Source: Camelimonas lactis (GTDB taxonomy: Bacteria > Pseudomonadota > Alphaproteobacteria > Rhizobiales > Beijerinckiaceae). From it: DNA of 64,000 nucleotides. The translations under genes and the position numbers were made by a program. Shown here piece after piece: positions 51,987-60,860 of this stretch (its first letter is position 1; each line of letters opens with the position of its first letter). The notes under the pieces were generated by a model. It did no database searches and was not told where the DNA came from. It was given only the letters and a program-made list of their open reading frames with translations. Where the stretch lies: assembly GCF_004342915.1 (NCBI RefSeq), contig NZ_SLWL01000010.1:62001-126000 (forward strand), given 5' to 3'.

Positions 51987-54002
51987 ATGACGTCGATCAC
52001 CACCCTTCTCATCGCCAACCGCGGCGAGATCGCCATCCGCGTCGCCCGCACGGCGCGCCAGATGGGCGTCGCCACGGTCGCCGTTTATTCCGACGCGGAC
52101 CGCGACAGCCCGCACGTCAGGGCCTGCGACATGGCCATCGGCATCGGCGGCCTGACGCCGGCCGACAGCTACCTGGTCGCCGACAAGATCATCGAGGCCG
52201 CCCGCCGCGCCGGCGCCCAGGCGATTCATCCAGGCTACGGCTTCCTTTCCGAGAACGCCGGTTTCGCCGCCCGCGTCGCGGCCGAGGGGCTGGTGTTCGT
52301 CGGCCCGCCGGCCGCCGCCATCGAGGCCATGGGCGACAAGGCCCGCGCCCGCCGCCGCATGGCCGCCGCCGGCATTCCGGTGGTGCCCGGTTATGACGGC
52401 GAGGACCAGTCGCACGATCTGCTGCTTGGCGAGGCGGAGCGCATCGGCTTCCCGATCATGATCAAAGCGTCCGCCGGCGGTGGCGGCCGCGGCATGCGCC
52501 GCATTGACAGCGCCGCCGCCATGCCCGACGTCCTGAAGGGCGCCGCCTCGGAAGCGCAAAAGGCCTTCGGCGATGGCCGGCTGATCCTTGAGCGCGCGGT
52601 GATCGAGCCGCGCCACGTCGAAATCCAGGTCTTCGCCGATCGTCATGGCAATGTCGTCCACCTCGGCGAGCGCGACTGCTCGGTGCAGCGCCGCCACCAG
52701 AAGGTGATCGAGGAGGCGCCGTCGCCGGCGTTGAACCCGGAGCTGCGCGCCCGCATGGGCGAGGCCGCCGCCGCCGTGGCGCGGGAGATCGGCTATGTCG
52801 GCGCGGGCACCGTTGAGTTCCTGCTCGACCGTTCCGGTGAATTCTACTTCATGGAGATGAACACCCGCCTGCAGGTGGAGCACCCTGTCACTGAACTGGT
52901 CACCGGCTTCGACCTGGTGGAGTGGCAGCTTAACGTCGCCAATGGCGAACCGCTGCCGGTGGCCCAGGACGACATCCGCCTGAAGGGCCACGCCATCGAG
53001 GTGCGCCTGTGCGCCGAGGACCCGGCCGACGACTTCCTGCCGCGCACCGGCGAGGTCGCCCTGTGGGACCCGTCCCGCACCGTGCGCGCCGACGCCGCCC
53101 TCGCCAACGGCCTGACCATCAGCCCGTATTACGACTCCATGCTCGGCAAGCTGATCGTTCACGGCGCCACGCGCGAGGAGGCGATCGAGAAGCTGGCCCA
53201 TGGCCTGGAGGCGACGGCGCTGCTCGGCGTCGCCAGCAATCGCGACTTCCTGATCCGCGCCCTGCGTCATCCGGCTTTCATCGCCGGCGACAAGGTTTCC
53301 ACCGGCTTCATCGCCGCGCACTTCCCCGACAACCGCTCGCGCGCCGCCATCCCCGACGCTGCCGCCTGGGCGCTCGCCGCCTGGCTGGCCACGGCCGCCA
53401 CGCCGCGCGCCGCCAGCTGGAGCAGCGCGTCTGGCGATAATTCCTGGCGCGGCTGGAGCAACGTGCTGCCGCTTGACCAGCCGTGGCGGCTGACCTGGAA
53501 TGGCCCCGCCGGTCTCATTGACGACGCGACCCCGGGCGAGCGCCGCGGCCATATCGCGGCCGGTCGTGACGGCGCGACAGTGACCCTCGACGGCGCCGCC
53601 ATCGTCATCACCGCCCGCCCGCCCGCGGCAGGCGAGGAGGCGACGGTGCTGGTGGACGGCGCGCCGGTGGCGCTGCGCTTCGCCTGGGCCGGCGACGACC
53701 TCTGGCTCAAATTGGGCGGGAGCGATTTCGCCTTCACGCCGAAGAGCCGCGTCAGCGCCGCGAAGGCGGCGGCGGAGTCCGGCGCCGACGGCATGTTGCG
53801 CGCGCCGATGAACGGCCGCGTCGTCGCCATTGCGGTGGCTGAAGGCGCGAAGGTGGAGCGCGGCCAGATGCTGCTGGCGCTGGAGGCGATGAAGATGGAG
53901 CACGCCATTGTCGCGCCGCGCGACGGAGTGCTGACCTCCGTGTCGGTTGCTGTCGGCGATCAGGTCTCCCCTGGCCAGATCATGGCCGAGATCGGCGACT
54001 GA
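51987..54002 (+). CDS. acyl-CoA carboxylase, biotin carboxylase/carrier (alpha) subunit, AtuF/LiuD-like
   Basis: The 671-residue protein joins a biotin carboxylase and a biotin carrier. The N-terminal part starts TTLLIANRGEIAIRVARTAR, followed by the ATP-grasp core (MIKASAGGGGRGMRRIDSA, QVFADRHGNVVHLGERDCSV) and the catalytic block FYFMEMNTRLQVEHPVTELV. A linker domain follows. The C-terminal biotinyl domain has the target Lys in LEAMKMEHAIV (K636). It carboxylates biotin with bicarbonate and ATP for the beta subunit encoded upstream. The length fits MCC/GCC alpha subunits. The gap from the beta gene is 148 bases, still on one strand. Confidence 0.93.
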   Translation: MTSITTLLIANRGEIAIRVARTARQMGVATVAVYSDADRDSPHVRACDMAIGIGGLTPADSYLVADKIIEAARRAGAQAIHPGYGFLSENAGFAARVAAEGLVFVGPPAAAIEAMGDKARARRRMAAAGIPVVPGYDGEDQSHDLLLGEAERIGFPIMIKASAGGGGRGMRRIDSAAAMPDVLKGAASEAQKAFGDGRLILERAVIEPRHVEIQVFADRHGNVVHLGERDCSVQRRHQKVIEEAPSPALNPELRARMGEAAAAVAREIGYVGAGTVEFLLDRSGEFYFMEMNTRLQVEHPVTELVTGFDLVEWQLNVANGEPLPVAQDDIRLKGHAIEVRLCAEDPADDFLPRTGEVALWDPSRTVRADAALANGLTISPYYDSMLGKLIVHGATREEAIEKLAHGLEATALLGVASNRDFLIRALRHPAFIAGDKVSTGFIAAHFPDNRSRAAIPDAAAWALAAWLATAATPRAASWSSASGDNSWRGWSNVLPLDQPWRLTWNGPAGLIDDATPGERRGHIAAGRDGATVTLDGAAIVITARPPAAGEEATVLVDGAPVALRFAWAGDDLWLKLGGSDFAFTPKSRVSAAKAAAESGADGMLRAPMNGRVVAIAVAEGAKVERGQMLLALEAMKMEHAIVAPRDGVLTSVSVAVGDQVSPGQIMAEIGD

Positions 54003-54080
54003 TCCGGCGCCTGAATACCCCTGGGGCCGATGGCCCGGGAACCAGAAGCACATGCCGGGCGACCCGGCGGGAGAGGGACC

Positions 54081-55262
54081 ATGGCGGACAGTTTGCAGGC
54101 CGGGGAGCGGATGATTATCGAGCCAATCCCCAATCCCCATCTGACGCCGGAGCATCTCGCCTTTCGCGACGTGATGCGCCGTTTCGTCCAGACGGAGATC
54201 GAGCCCTACGCCAATGAATGGGACGAGGCTGGCGAATTCCCGCGCGAGCTGTACAAAAAGGCGTCAGCTGTCGGCCTGCTGCAGCTGGGCTTCCCCGAGG
54301 AATACGGCGGCGTCGAACTCGACCAGTTCTACGGCAATATCGCCAGCGCCGAGATGGCGCGGGCCGGGGTGGGCGGCGTCGGCGCCTCGCTGATGAGCCA
54401 TACCATCGGCCTGCCGCCGGTGGCGATCGCCGGCTCTCCCGAACTGAAGGCGAAGCTGATCCCGCCGACCCTGGCTGGCGAGAAGATTTTCGCCCTCGCC
54501 ATCACCGAGCCCTCCGGCGGTTCCGATGTCGCCAACCTGCGCACCACGGCGCGCCGTGACGGCGACCATTACGTGCTGAACGGCGAGAAAACCTTCATTA
54601 CCTCCGGCATGCGCGCCGATTACATCACCGTGGCGGTGCGCACCGGCGAGGGCGGGCGCGGCGGCGTCTCGCTGATCGTCGTCGACACGGCGACGCCCGG
54701 CTTCTCGCGCACGCCCCTGCGCAAGATGGGCTGGTGGGCCTCCGACACCGCGACCCTGTATTTCGATAATTGCCGCGTGCCGGCCGAAAACCTGCTCGGC
54801 GAGGAGCACCACGGCTTCCGCATCATCATGCGCAATTTCAACAGTGAGCGCCTGTTCATGGCGGCCGGCTGCATCGGCCAGGCCCGCACCTGTCTTGAGG
54901 AGACGGTGAATTACGCCCGCGAGCGTCACACCTTCGGCAAGCCGCTGATCCAGCATCAGGTGATCCGTCACAAGCTGGCGGACATGACCATGCGCATCAA
55001 CGCCTCGCAGGCTTATCTGGACCATTTGAGCTGGCGGGTGATGAACGGCGAGAGCCCGGTGGCGGATATCTGCCTGCTGAAGAACCAGGCCACCCAGACC
55101 ATGGAGTTCTGCGCCCGTGAGGCGGTGCAGACCTTCGGCGGCGCCGGCTTCATGCGCGGTTGCAAGGTCGAGCGCATCTACCGTGAGGTCCGCGTCAACG
55201 CCATCGGCGGCGGCGCCGAGGAAATCATGCGCGATCTCGCCGCCCGCCAGCTTGGTTACTGA
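54081..55262 (+). CDS. acyl-CoA dehydrogenase, AtuD/LiuA-like
   Basis: The 393-residue flavoenzyme has the ACAD motifs: EKIFALAITEPSGGSDVANL (FAD/substrate site), DHYVLNGEKTFITSGMRADY, RHTFGKPLIQHQVIRHKLAD and the C-terminal REAVQTFGGAGFMRGCKVER and VNAIGGGAEEIMRDLAARQL. It oxidises an acyl-CoA to its 2,3-enoyl form, here presumably a branched substrate that is then carboxylated. ATG 54081 follows GGGAGAGGG; an in-frame start at 54030 is less likely. In atu and liu clusters this gene sits beside the carboxylase genes, as it does here. Confidence 0.93.
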   Translation: MADSLQAGERMIIEPIPNPHLTPEHLAFRDVMRRFVQTEIEPYANEWDEAGEFPRELYKKASAVGLLQLGFPEEYGGVELDQFYGNIASAEMARAGVGGVGASLMSHTIGLPPVAIAGSPELKAKLIPPTLAGEKIFALAITEPSGGSDVANLRTTARRDGDHYVLNGEKTFITSGMRADYITVAVRTGEGGRGGVSLIVVDTATPGFSRTPLRKMGWWASDTATLYFDNCRVPAENLLGEEHHGFRIIMRNFNSERLFMAAGCIGQARTCLEETVNYARERHTFGKPLIQHQVIRHKLADMTMRINASQAYLDHLSWRVMNGESPVADICLLKNQATQTMEFCAREAVQTFGGAGFMRGCKVERIYREVRVNAIGGGAEEIMRDLAARQLGY

Positions 55263-55322
55263 ACTGGAGGCGGGCGCTGCGCTGCGCCCGCGACTGCGCC
55301 CGCGAACGATTGAGGAAACGGC

Positions 55323-56144
55323 ATGACGGCAACCCTTCCCGCCACGACAGTCATCCAGGTCGAACGCAAGGGCTCGCGCCTCTATGCGACGATCAACGAC
55401 CCGTCGACCCGCAACGCCATGACCCAGGGGTTGACCAATGACCTCAACGCCATTCTGGCCCTGGCGGAGCAGGACCGCAGCCTGCGCACGCTGATCCTGC
55501 AGGGGGCCAACGGCGCTTTCTGCGCCGGCGCTGATCTCAAGGGAACCAACAAGCAGCAGGGCGCGGCGGTGGGCGCTGGCGACGAGGACCCGCTTGAGGC
55601 CTCGAACCGGGCCGGCGGCGAGCTGTTCGCCCGCCTCAACGAATGCCCGCTCACGGTGATCGCCGTGGTTGATGGCCCGGCGTTTGGCGGCGGCTTCGGC
55701 ATGGCTTGCTGCGCTGATATCGTCATCACCACGCCGCGCGCCCGCTTCGCCCTGTCGGAGACTGGCCTTGGCATCGCGCCGGCGCAGATCGCCCCGTTCG
55801 TGGTCAACCGCATTGGCCCGCGCCATGCCCGCCGGCTCGGCCTGGCGGGCACGCGGCTGAACGGCGCGCAGGCGGCGGAAATCGGCCTGGCTGATTTTTA
55901 CTGCCCGGACGAGGCGTCGCTGAACGAAACGCTGACGTCGCTGCTCAATGATATCGGCCGCTGCGCCCCAGGGGCGAACGCCGAAACCAAGCGGCTGTTC
56001 CGCATCTGCCACGCCATGCCGCTGGAGGAATACCGCAAGGTGGCGGCGAAATCCTTCGCGACCTGCGCCCGTGGCGCCGAAGGTCAGGAGGGCGTGCGCG
56101 CCTTCGCCGAGAAGCGCCCGGCCGCCTGGGTGGAAAAAGTTTGA
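55323..56144 (+). CDS. enoyl-CoA hydratase/isomerase family protein, AtuE-like
   Basis: The 273-residue crotonase-fold protein has the CoA/oxyanion block LILQGANGAFCAGADLKGTN (near residues 58-77) and VDGPAFGGGFGMACCADIVI, then RARFALSETGLGIAPAQIAP with the acidic residue of hydratases. In atu/liu pathways the crotonase member hydrates the carboxylated enoyl-CoA. It could act on isohexenylglutaconyl-CoA or 3-methylglutaconyl-CoA; the operon context does not settle which. The gap to the preceding gene is 60 bases, and GAGGAAACGGC precedes the ATG. Confidence 0.9.
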   Translation: MTATLPATTVIQVERKGSRLYATINDPSTRNAMTQGLTNDLNAILALAEQDRSLRTLILQGANGAFCAGADLKGTNKQQGAAVGAGDEDPLEASNRAGGELFARLNECPLTVIAVVDGPAFGGGFGMACCADIVITTPRARFALSETGLGIAPAQIAPFVVNRIGPRHARRLGLAGTRLNGAQAAEIGLADFYCPDEASLNETLTSLLNDIGRCAPGANAETKRLFRICHAMPLEEYRKVAAKSFATCARGAEGQEGVRAFAEKRPAAWVEKV

Positions 56145-56353
56145 GATCCGCCGCCCGCGCCCCCTGAGGGCGCCGGCGGATCATGTGGATGGCCAGGCGA
56201 TCGATCGGCCGTGGCGCGTGCGCACGGCGGCGTCCGCGGCTCGCATGGGTCGCCAGGGCGCATTCATTCTGGACAAGGGGCGTGATCCGCCTGAGCTTCA
56301 GGGAAAGCCAGGCCGGGTGAGCAGCCTGATGCAAGGTCAAGGGAGCAGGGACG

Positions 56354-58174
56354 ATGTCCGGTAAAACGATCAGGATTGGCGGCGCCTCCGGGTTCTGGGG
56401 CGACACCAGCATCTCCACGCCGCAACTGCTGCGCGGCGGCGACCTCGACTATCTGGTGTTCGACTATCTGGCCGAGATCACCATGTCGATCATGGCCAGA
56501 GCCCGGGCCAAGGACCCAAACATGGGCTACGCCCACGACTTTGTCGGCGCCATCGCCCGCGAACTGCCGACCCTGTCCCAGAAAAAGATCAGGGTGATCG
56601 CCAACGCTGGCGGCGTGAATCCGGTGGCCTGCGCCCGGGCGCTCGAGGCGAAGATCGCCGAAGCCGGCTACGACCTGAAGGTCGGCGTCGTCACCGGCGA
56701 CGACCTGCTTGAGCGCGCCAGCGAATTTTCAGACACCCGCGAGATGTTCTCCGGCGAGCCGATGCCGCCGAAGCTGTGGAGCATGAACGCCTATCTCGGC
56801 GCCTTCCCGGTGGCCGCCGCCCTGGCCGCTGGCGCCGACATCGTCGTCACCGGGCGCGGCGTTGACAGCGCGGTGACGCTCGGCGCCTGCATCCATGCCT
56901 TCGGCTGGACCCAGCAGGATCTCGACAAACTCTCCGGCGGCTCGCTGGCCGGCCATATCGTCGAATGCGGCGCCCAGGCCACTGGCGGCCTGCACACCGA
57001 TTGGGAAGAGACGGGCGACTGGTCCAATATCGGCTATCCCATCGTTGAGGTGGCGGAAGACGGCTCCTTTGTCGTCTCCAAGCCGGAAGGCACCGGCGGC
57101 CTGGTGTCGGAAGCCACCGTCACCGAGCAGATGCTGTACGAGATTGGCGATCCGCGCGCCTATCTGCTGCCCGACGTCACCTGCGACTTCACCCAGGTGA
57201 AGATCGAACAGGCGGGCAGGGACCAGGTGCGCGTCTCCAACGCCAAAGGGCTGCCGCCGACCAATTATTACAAGGTGTCGGCCACCTGGCAGGACGGTTT
57301 CCGCGTCGGCATGTACCTGACCATCGGCGGCCTCGACGCCGCCCGCAAGGCCGAGAAGGTGGCCGACTCCGTGCTGCGGCGCGCTGAATCCATGTTCCGG
57401 GCGATGAACCTGCCGCCATTCACGGAAACCAGCGTCGAGGTGATCGGCGCAGAAGCGGCCTATGGCCCGCACTCGCGCGCCCGCGCCGCCCGTGAGGTGG
57501 TGCTCAAGCTCGCCGCCAAACACGAAAGCCCGAAGGCGCTGGAGATCATGGTGCGCGAGCTGACCTCATCCGGCACCTCGATGTCGCCGGGCATTACCGG
57601 CATGGGCGGCAACCGGCCCAAGGTGATGCCGGTGGTGCGCCTGTTCTCCTGCCTGGTCGACAAGGCGTCGGTGACCACCCGCGTCGAGGTGGCCGGGCAG
57701 GTGGTTCCGGCGCCGGAGGCGCTGCGCGGCGGCTTCGATCCGACGTCCCTGGGGCTCGACCCGTCGGGCCCGGAGAGCGCGCCAGGCCCTGACGCGCCGG
57801 TTGTGCCGCTGATCGCCCTGGCGTGGGGCCGCAGCGGCGACAAGGGCAACAAGGCCAATATCGGCGTCATCGCCCGCAAGCCTGAATATCTGCCCTATAT
57901 CCGCGCCGCGCTGACGGCCGGGGCGGTCGGCGCCTTCTTCGGCCACTTTCTGAAGGGCTCAGTGGAGCGCTTCGAGCTGCCGGGAGCCCATTCCCTGAAC
58001 TTCCTGCTGCACGACGTGCTGGGCGGCGGCGGCGTCGCCTCGTTGCGCAATGATCCGCAGGCCAAGGCCTACGCCCAGATGATTCTTGACTATCCGGTGC
58101 CGGTGACGCCGGAGATCGCCGCCAGCGTGCGGGCGGTGACGGAAAAGTTCCCGCCGGCGGTCATTGCCGCCTGA
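56354..58174 (+). CDS. AtuA-family (DUF1446) protein with C-terminal AtuA-like domain
   Basis: The 606-residue protein begins KTIRIGGASGFWGDTSISTP then LDYLVFDYLAEITMSIMARA, the standard DUF1446 start. IRVIANAGGVNPVACARALE and DIVVTGRGVDSAVTLGACIH follow. The last 125 residues (LIALAWGRSGDKGNKANIGV, GSVERFELPGAHSLNFLLHD) are the separate AtuA-like ferredoxin-fold domain fused at the C-terminus. AtuA is needed for acyclic terpene use in Pseudomonas, but its biochemical role is unsettled. In this operon it travels with the carboxylase, dehydrogenase and hydratase genes. The 209 bases before it contain a short GC hairpin near 56157-56173. Confidence 0.9.
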   Translation: MSGKTIRIGGASGFWGDTSISTPQLLRGGDLDYLVFDYLAEITMSIMARARAKDPNMGYAHDFVGAIARELPTLSQKKIRVIANAGGVNPVACARALEAKIAEAGYDLKVGVVTGDDLLERASEFSDTREMFSGEPMPPKLWSMNAYLGAFPVAAALAAGADIVVTGRGVDSAVTLGACIHAFGWTQQDLDKLSGGSLAGHIVECGAQATGGLHTDWEETGDWSNIGYPIVEVAEDGSFVVSKPEGTGGLVSEATVTEQMLYEIGDPRAYLLPDVTCDFTQVKIEQAGRDQVRVSNAKGLPPTNYYKVSATWQDGFRVGMYLTIGGLDAARKAEKVADSVLRRAESMFRAMNLPPFTETSVEVIGAEAAYGPHSRARAAREVVLKLAAKHESPKALEIMVRELTSSGTSMSPGITGMGGNRPKVMPVVRLFSCLVDKASVTTRVEVAGQVVPAPEALRGGFDPTSLGLDPSGPESAPGPDAPVVPLIALAWGRSGDKGNKANIGVIARKPEYLPYIRAALTAGAVGAFFGHFLKGSVERFELPGAHSLNFLLHDVLGGGGVASLRNDPQAKAYAQMILDYPVPVTPEIAASVRAVTEKFPPAVIAA

Positions 58175-58300
58175 GGCGGCGCAAACAGGCCTGGCAAACA
58201 CGCTTGCAGGAATGGATCGCGCCGGCACAATGGCTGGCGAAAACAGGCGCCCCGGGCTTCCGGGGCGTTCTCACAAATGACAATGACCGGGAGAACGCCC

Positions 58301-58999
58301 ATGGCGACGCCACAGAACACCCTGACGCTCTGGCACTGCATGAGCGCGCGCTCGTTCAGGCCCCTGTGGACCCTTGAGGAAATGGGGCTGCCTTACGAGC
58401 TGAAGATGCTGCCGTTCCCGCCGCGCGTCTTCCAGAAGGACTACCTGGGGATCAACCCGCTCGGCACCATTCCGTTTTTCCATGACGGCGAGACGAAGAT
58501 GACCGAATCCTCGGCCATCTCCCAGTATCTGGTGACGAAGTATGGCCCGACGCCGCTCAACGTCGGCATTGACGAGCCGGCTTACGGCGCCTTCCTCAAC
58601 GCGCTGCATTTTTCCGAGGCGACCTTGACGTTCCCGCAGACCATCTTCCTGCGCTACACCCTGCAGGAGCCGAACGCCGGCCTCGGCAAGGCGGCGGAAG
58701 ATTACGCCAAATGGTTCGGCGGCCGTCTGCGCGGCGTCACCGCCGTTGTGTCGGAAAATGAATTCTGGTGCGCCGGCCGCTTCACCGCCGCTGACATCTG
58801 CGTGGGTTATGCGCTGATGCTGGCCGAACGGTTGCAGCTCGACCATTTGTTCACCGATCCGGTGCGCGACTACTGGAAGCGTTTGCAGGACCGCGACGGC
58901 TTCCGCCGCGCCCTGGCGTCGCAGGAGAAGGCGGCCCAGGAGCAGAACGTCTTCAATCCGCCCAGCATGGAGGCGCCGGCGAAACAGGCGCAGGCCTGA
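58301..58999 (+). CDS. glutathione S-transferase family protein
   Basis: The 232-residue protein has an N-terminal thioredoxin-like GST domain (TLWHCMSARSFRPLWTLEEM, then YLGINPLGTIPFFHDGETKM and the ESSAISQYL block that binds glutathione) and a C-terminal helical domain (ADICVGYALMLAERL). The Cys and Ser of 'HCMSARS' are at the catalytic position. It may open a ring, isomerise or detoxify an intermediate of the neighbouring pathway; this is inference. ATG 58301 after GGGAGAACG is chosen over ATG 58277. Confidence 0.88.
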   Translation: MATPQNTLTLWHCMSARSFRPLWTLEEMGLPYELKMLPFPPRVFQKDYLGINPLGTIPFFHDGETKMTESSAISQYLVTKYGPTPLNVGIDEPAYGAFLNALHFSEATLTFPQTIFLRYTLQEPNAGLGKAAEDYAKWFGGRLRGVTAVVSENEFWCAGRFTAADICVGYALMLAERLQLDHLFTDPVRDYWKRLQDRDGFRRALASQEKAAQEQNVFNPPSMEAPAKQAQA

Positions 59000-59478
59000 A
59001 AACGACGTCATGGTCGGGCGAGCGCTTCGCAGGCGCAGGGGTAAGAGAACAGGCTGCCCCAGCGTCCCGAAGGCGAACAGGCCGGGTGAATGCACCACCG
59101 TCTGACGCCAGGCGGGTCGTGAAGATGATGACGCATCCGCGACCCGCAAGGCTCAAATCAGCATGACGCCTGTCCTGCAGGAAATGCCTTGCGCCGCCCG
59201 GGCTTCAGCAAAACCCCATGAGTTCAGACGTATTGGGGTTTCGTCAGCCCCCTGTCATGAAGTCCGTTCTGTTATGCACATGAACGGTTGATAACGGCTG
59301 CCGTTCTTGCAATAGATGCCGCCAACGGCAACCTATCAATCGACCGTTAGACGCCGGACCGGACAGCGCGCGCGCCTTTTGCGCGCCTTCGGCCAGACCG
59401 GCGCCTCGTCAAAGCGTTGGGAAACCTGTCGGCGCGTCCTCCGGGGCGCCGGTTTTCCGGGATAGCGAAGGGATCGAC
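59000..59478. other. 479-base gap between the GST and thiolase genes
   Basis: No gene is found. The gap includes a hairpin, AAACCCCA (59211-59218) with TGGGGTTT (59234-59241), that may end the upstream transcript. Inverted repeats GAACGG/CCGTTC and TGCCGTT/AACGGCA lie near 59282-59335 in an AT-richer patch that may be the thiolase promoter or operator. The thiolase may thus be transcribed on its own. Confidence 0.45.
59211..59241. terminator. stem-loop, possible terminator of the acyl-CoA operon
   Basis: AAACCCCA (59211-59218) pairs with TGGGGTTT (59234-59241) around a 15-base loop, about 210 bases after the GST gene. The downstream arm ends in TTT but there is no longer T-run. Confidence 0.35.
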
Positions 59479-60714
59479 ATGTCTGAGGCATGGATTATTG
59501 ACGCGGCCCGCACGCCGCGTGGCGTCGGCAAGTTTGGCAAGGGCGCGCTGTCGGATGTGCATCCCCAGCGCATTCTCTCGACGGTGCTGAAGGCGCTGGC
59601 CGGGCGCAACAGCCTGAACACCGCCGAGCTCGACGACGTTATCGCCGGCTGCGGCACCCAGTTCGGCAAGCAGGGCTCGTGCATCGCCCGCATGGCCGCG
59701 CTCGACGCCGGCTTCGACAACGCCGCCACCGGTTTCTCGCTGGACCGCTTCTGCGGTTCGGGCATGACCGCCGTGAACCTGGCCGCCATGGGCATCATGT
59801 CCGGCGCCCAGGACCTCGTGCTGGCCGGCGGCGTTGAGTCGATGTCCTATGGCTCGACCCTGAAGCGCCCCACCGACGGCATCATCGACTCCGGCAACAT
59901 GCACCTGCGTTCGATTCACCCGCAGCCCCACCAGGGCATCTGCGGCGACCTGATCGCCACGCTGGAAGGCTTCAGCCGCGAGGACGTCGACAGCCTGGCC
60001 CTTGAGAGCCAGAAGCGCGCCGATCACGCCATCCGCAACGGCTATTTCGCCAAGAGCACCATCCCGGTCTACAAGGACGACGGCTCTCTGGCCCTCGACC
60101 GCGAAGAGTTCCCGCGCCCGCAGACCACCATGGAAGGCCTGAGCCAGCTCAAGCCCGCCTTCGAGGTGATGTATGACGCGCCGCTGAACGAGGACGGCCT
60201 GACCTTCCGTCAGCTGGTCGAGCGCACCTATCCGGGCGTCAAGGTCAACCACGTTCACCACGCCGGCAACTCGTCGGGCGTCGTCGACGGCGCTGGCGCC
60301 GTGCTGCTGGCCTCGCCAGAGTACGCCCGCGCGCACGGCCTGAAGCCGCGCGCGAAGATCCGCGCCGTCGCCACCGCCGGCGACTCGCCGGAACTGATGC
60401 TGAACGCGCCGGCCCCGGCCGCCCGCAAGGCGCTGGCCAAGGCTGGCATGACCATCAACGACATCGACCTCATCGAGATCAATGAAGCCTTCGCGGTCGT
60501 GCCGCTGAAGTTCATGCGCGAGATGGGCATCGACAATTCGAGGGTGAACGTCAACGGCGGCGCCATCGCCCTCGGCCATCCGATCGGCGCCACCGGCGCG
60601 ATCATCGTTGGCGCCCTGCTCGACGAAATGGAGCGCCGCGACCTCAACACCGGCCTGGCCACCCTGTGCGCCGCCGGCGGCATGGCCCCGGCCATCATCA
60701 TCGAGCGCATGTAA
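59479..60714 (+). CDS. thiolase (acetyl-CoA C-acyltransferase)
   Basis: The 411-residue enzyme has the thiolase catalytic set: the nucleophilic Cys in LDRFCGSGMTAVNLAAMGI (near residue 93), the NEAFAVVPLKF motif, the His of GGAIALGHPIGATGAIIVGA, and the C-terminal Cys of TLCAAGGMAPAIIIERM. It cleaves 3-oxoacyl-CoA to acetyl-CoA and a shortened acyl-CoA, the last step of a beta-oxidation-like route, and may serve the operon upstream. A strong terminator follows at 60759. Synthetic acetoacetyl-CoA formation is possible but less likely in this context. Confidence 0.93.
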   Translation: MSEAWIIDAARTPRGVGKFGKGALSDVHPQRILSTVLKALAGRNSLNTAELDDVIAGCGTQFGKQGSCIARMAALDAGFDNAATGFSLDRFCGSGMTAVNLAAMGIMSGAQDLVLAGGVESMSYGSTLKRPTDGIIDSGNMHLRSIHPQPHQGICGDLIATLEGFSREDVDSLALESQKRADHAIRNGYFAKSTIPVYKDDGSLALDREEFPRPQTTMEGLSQLKPAFEVMYDAPLNEDGLTFRQLVERTYPGVKVNHVHHAGNSSGVVDGAGAVLLASPEYARAHGLKPRAKIRAVATAGDSPELMLNAPAPAARKALAKAGMTINDIDLIEINEAFAVVPLKFMREMGIDNSRVNVNGGAIALGHPIGATGAIIVGALLDEMERRDLNTGLATLCAAGGMAPAIIIERM

Positions 60715-60758
60715 TCATCGCATTCGGGGCCTCCATGCCCCGTTCCAGCGCAAAAACG

Positions 60759-60791
60759 AACGCCCGGGCTTTGGCCCGGGCGTTTTTGTTT
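60759..60791 (+). terminator. intrinsic terminator of the thiolase gene
   Basis: AACGCCCGGGC (60759-60769) and GCCCGGGCGTT (60774-60784) form a perfect 11-bp stem with a TTTG loop, followed by TTTGTTTT. It lies 45 bases after the thiolase stop and is a standard Rho-independent terminator. Confidence 0.9.
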
Positions 60792-60860
60792 TATAAATCA
60801 AAGCGAGGCTTACGCCGGCGCGCCGCCTCCATGTCCTCCCGTCGCCTGAATGGGGGCCTG

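Noticed and set aside
51663-54155. 830-codon minus-strand frame
   Set aside because: Antisense to the biotin carboxylase gene; long open antisense frames are a side effect of high GC at third codon positions.
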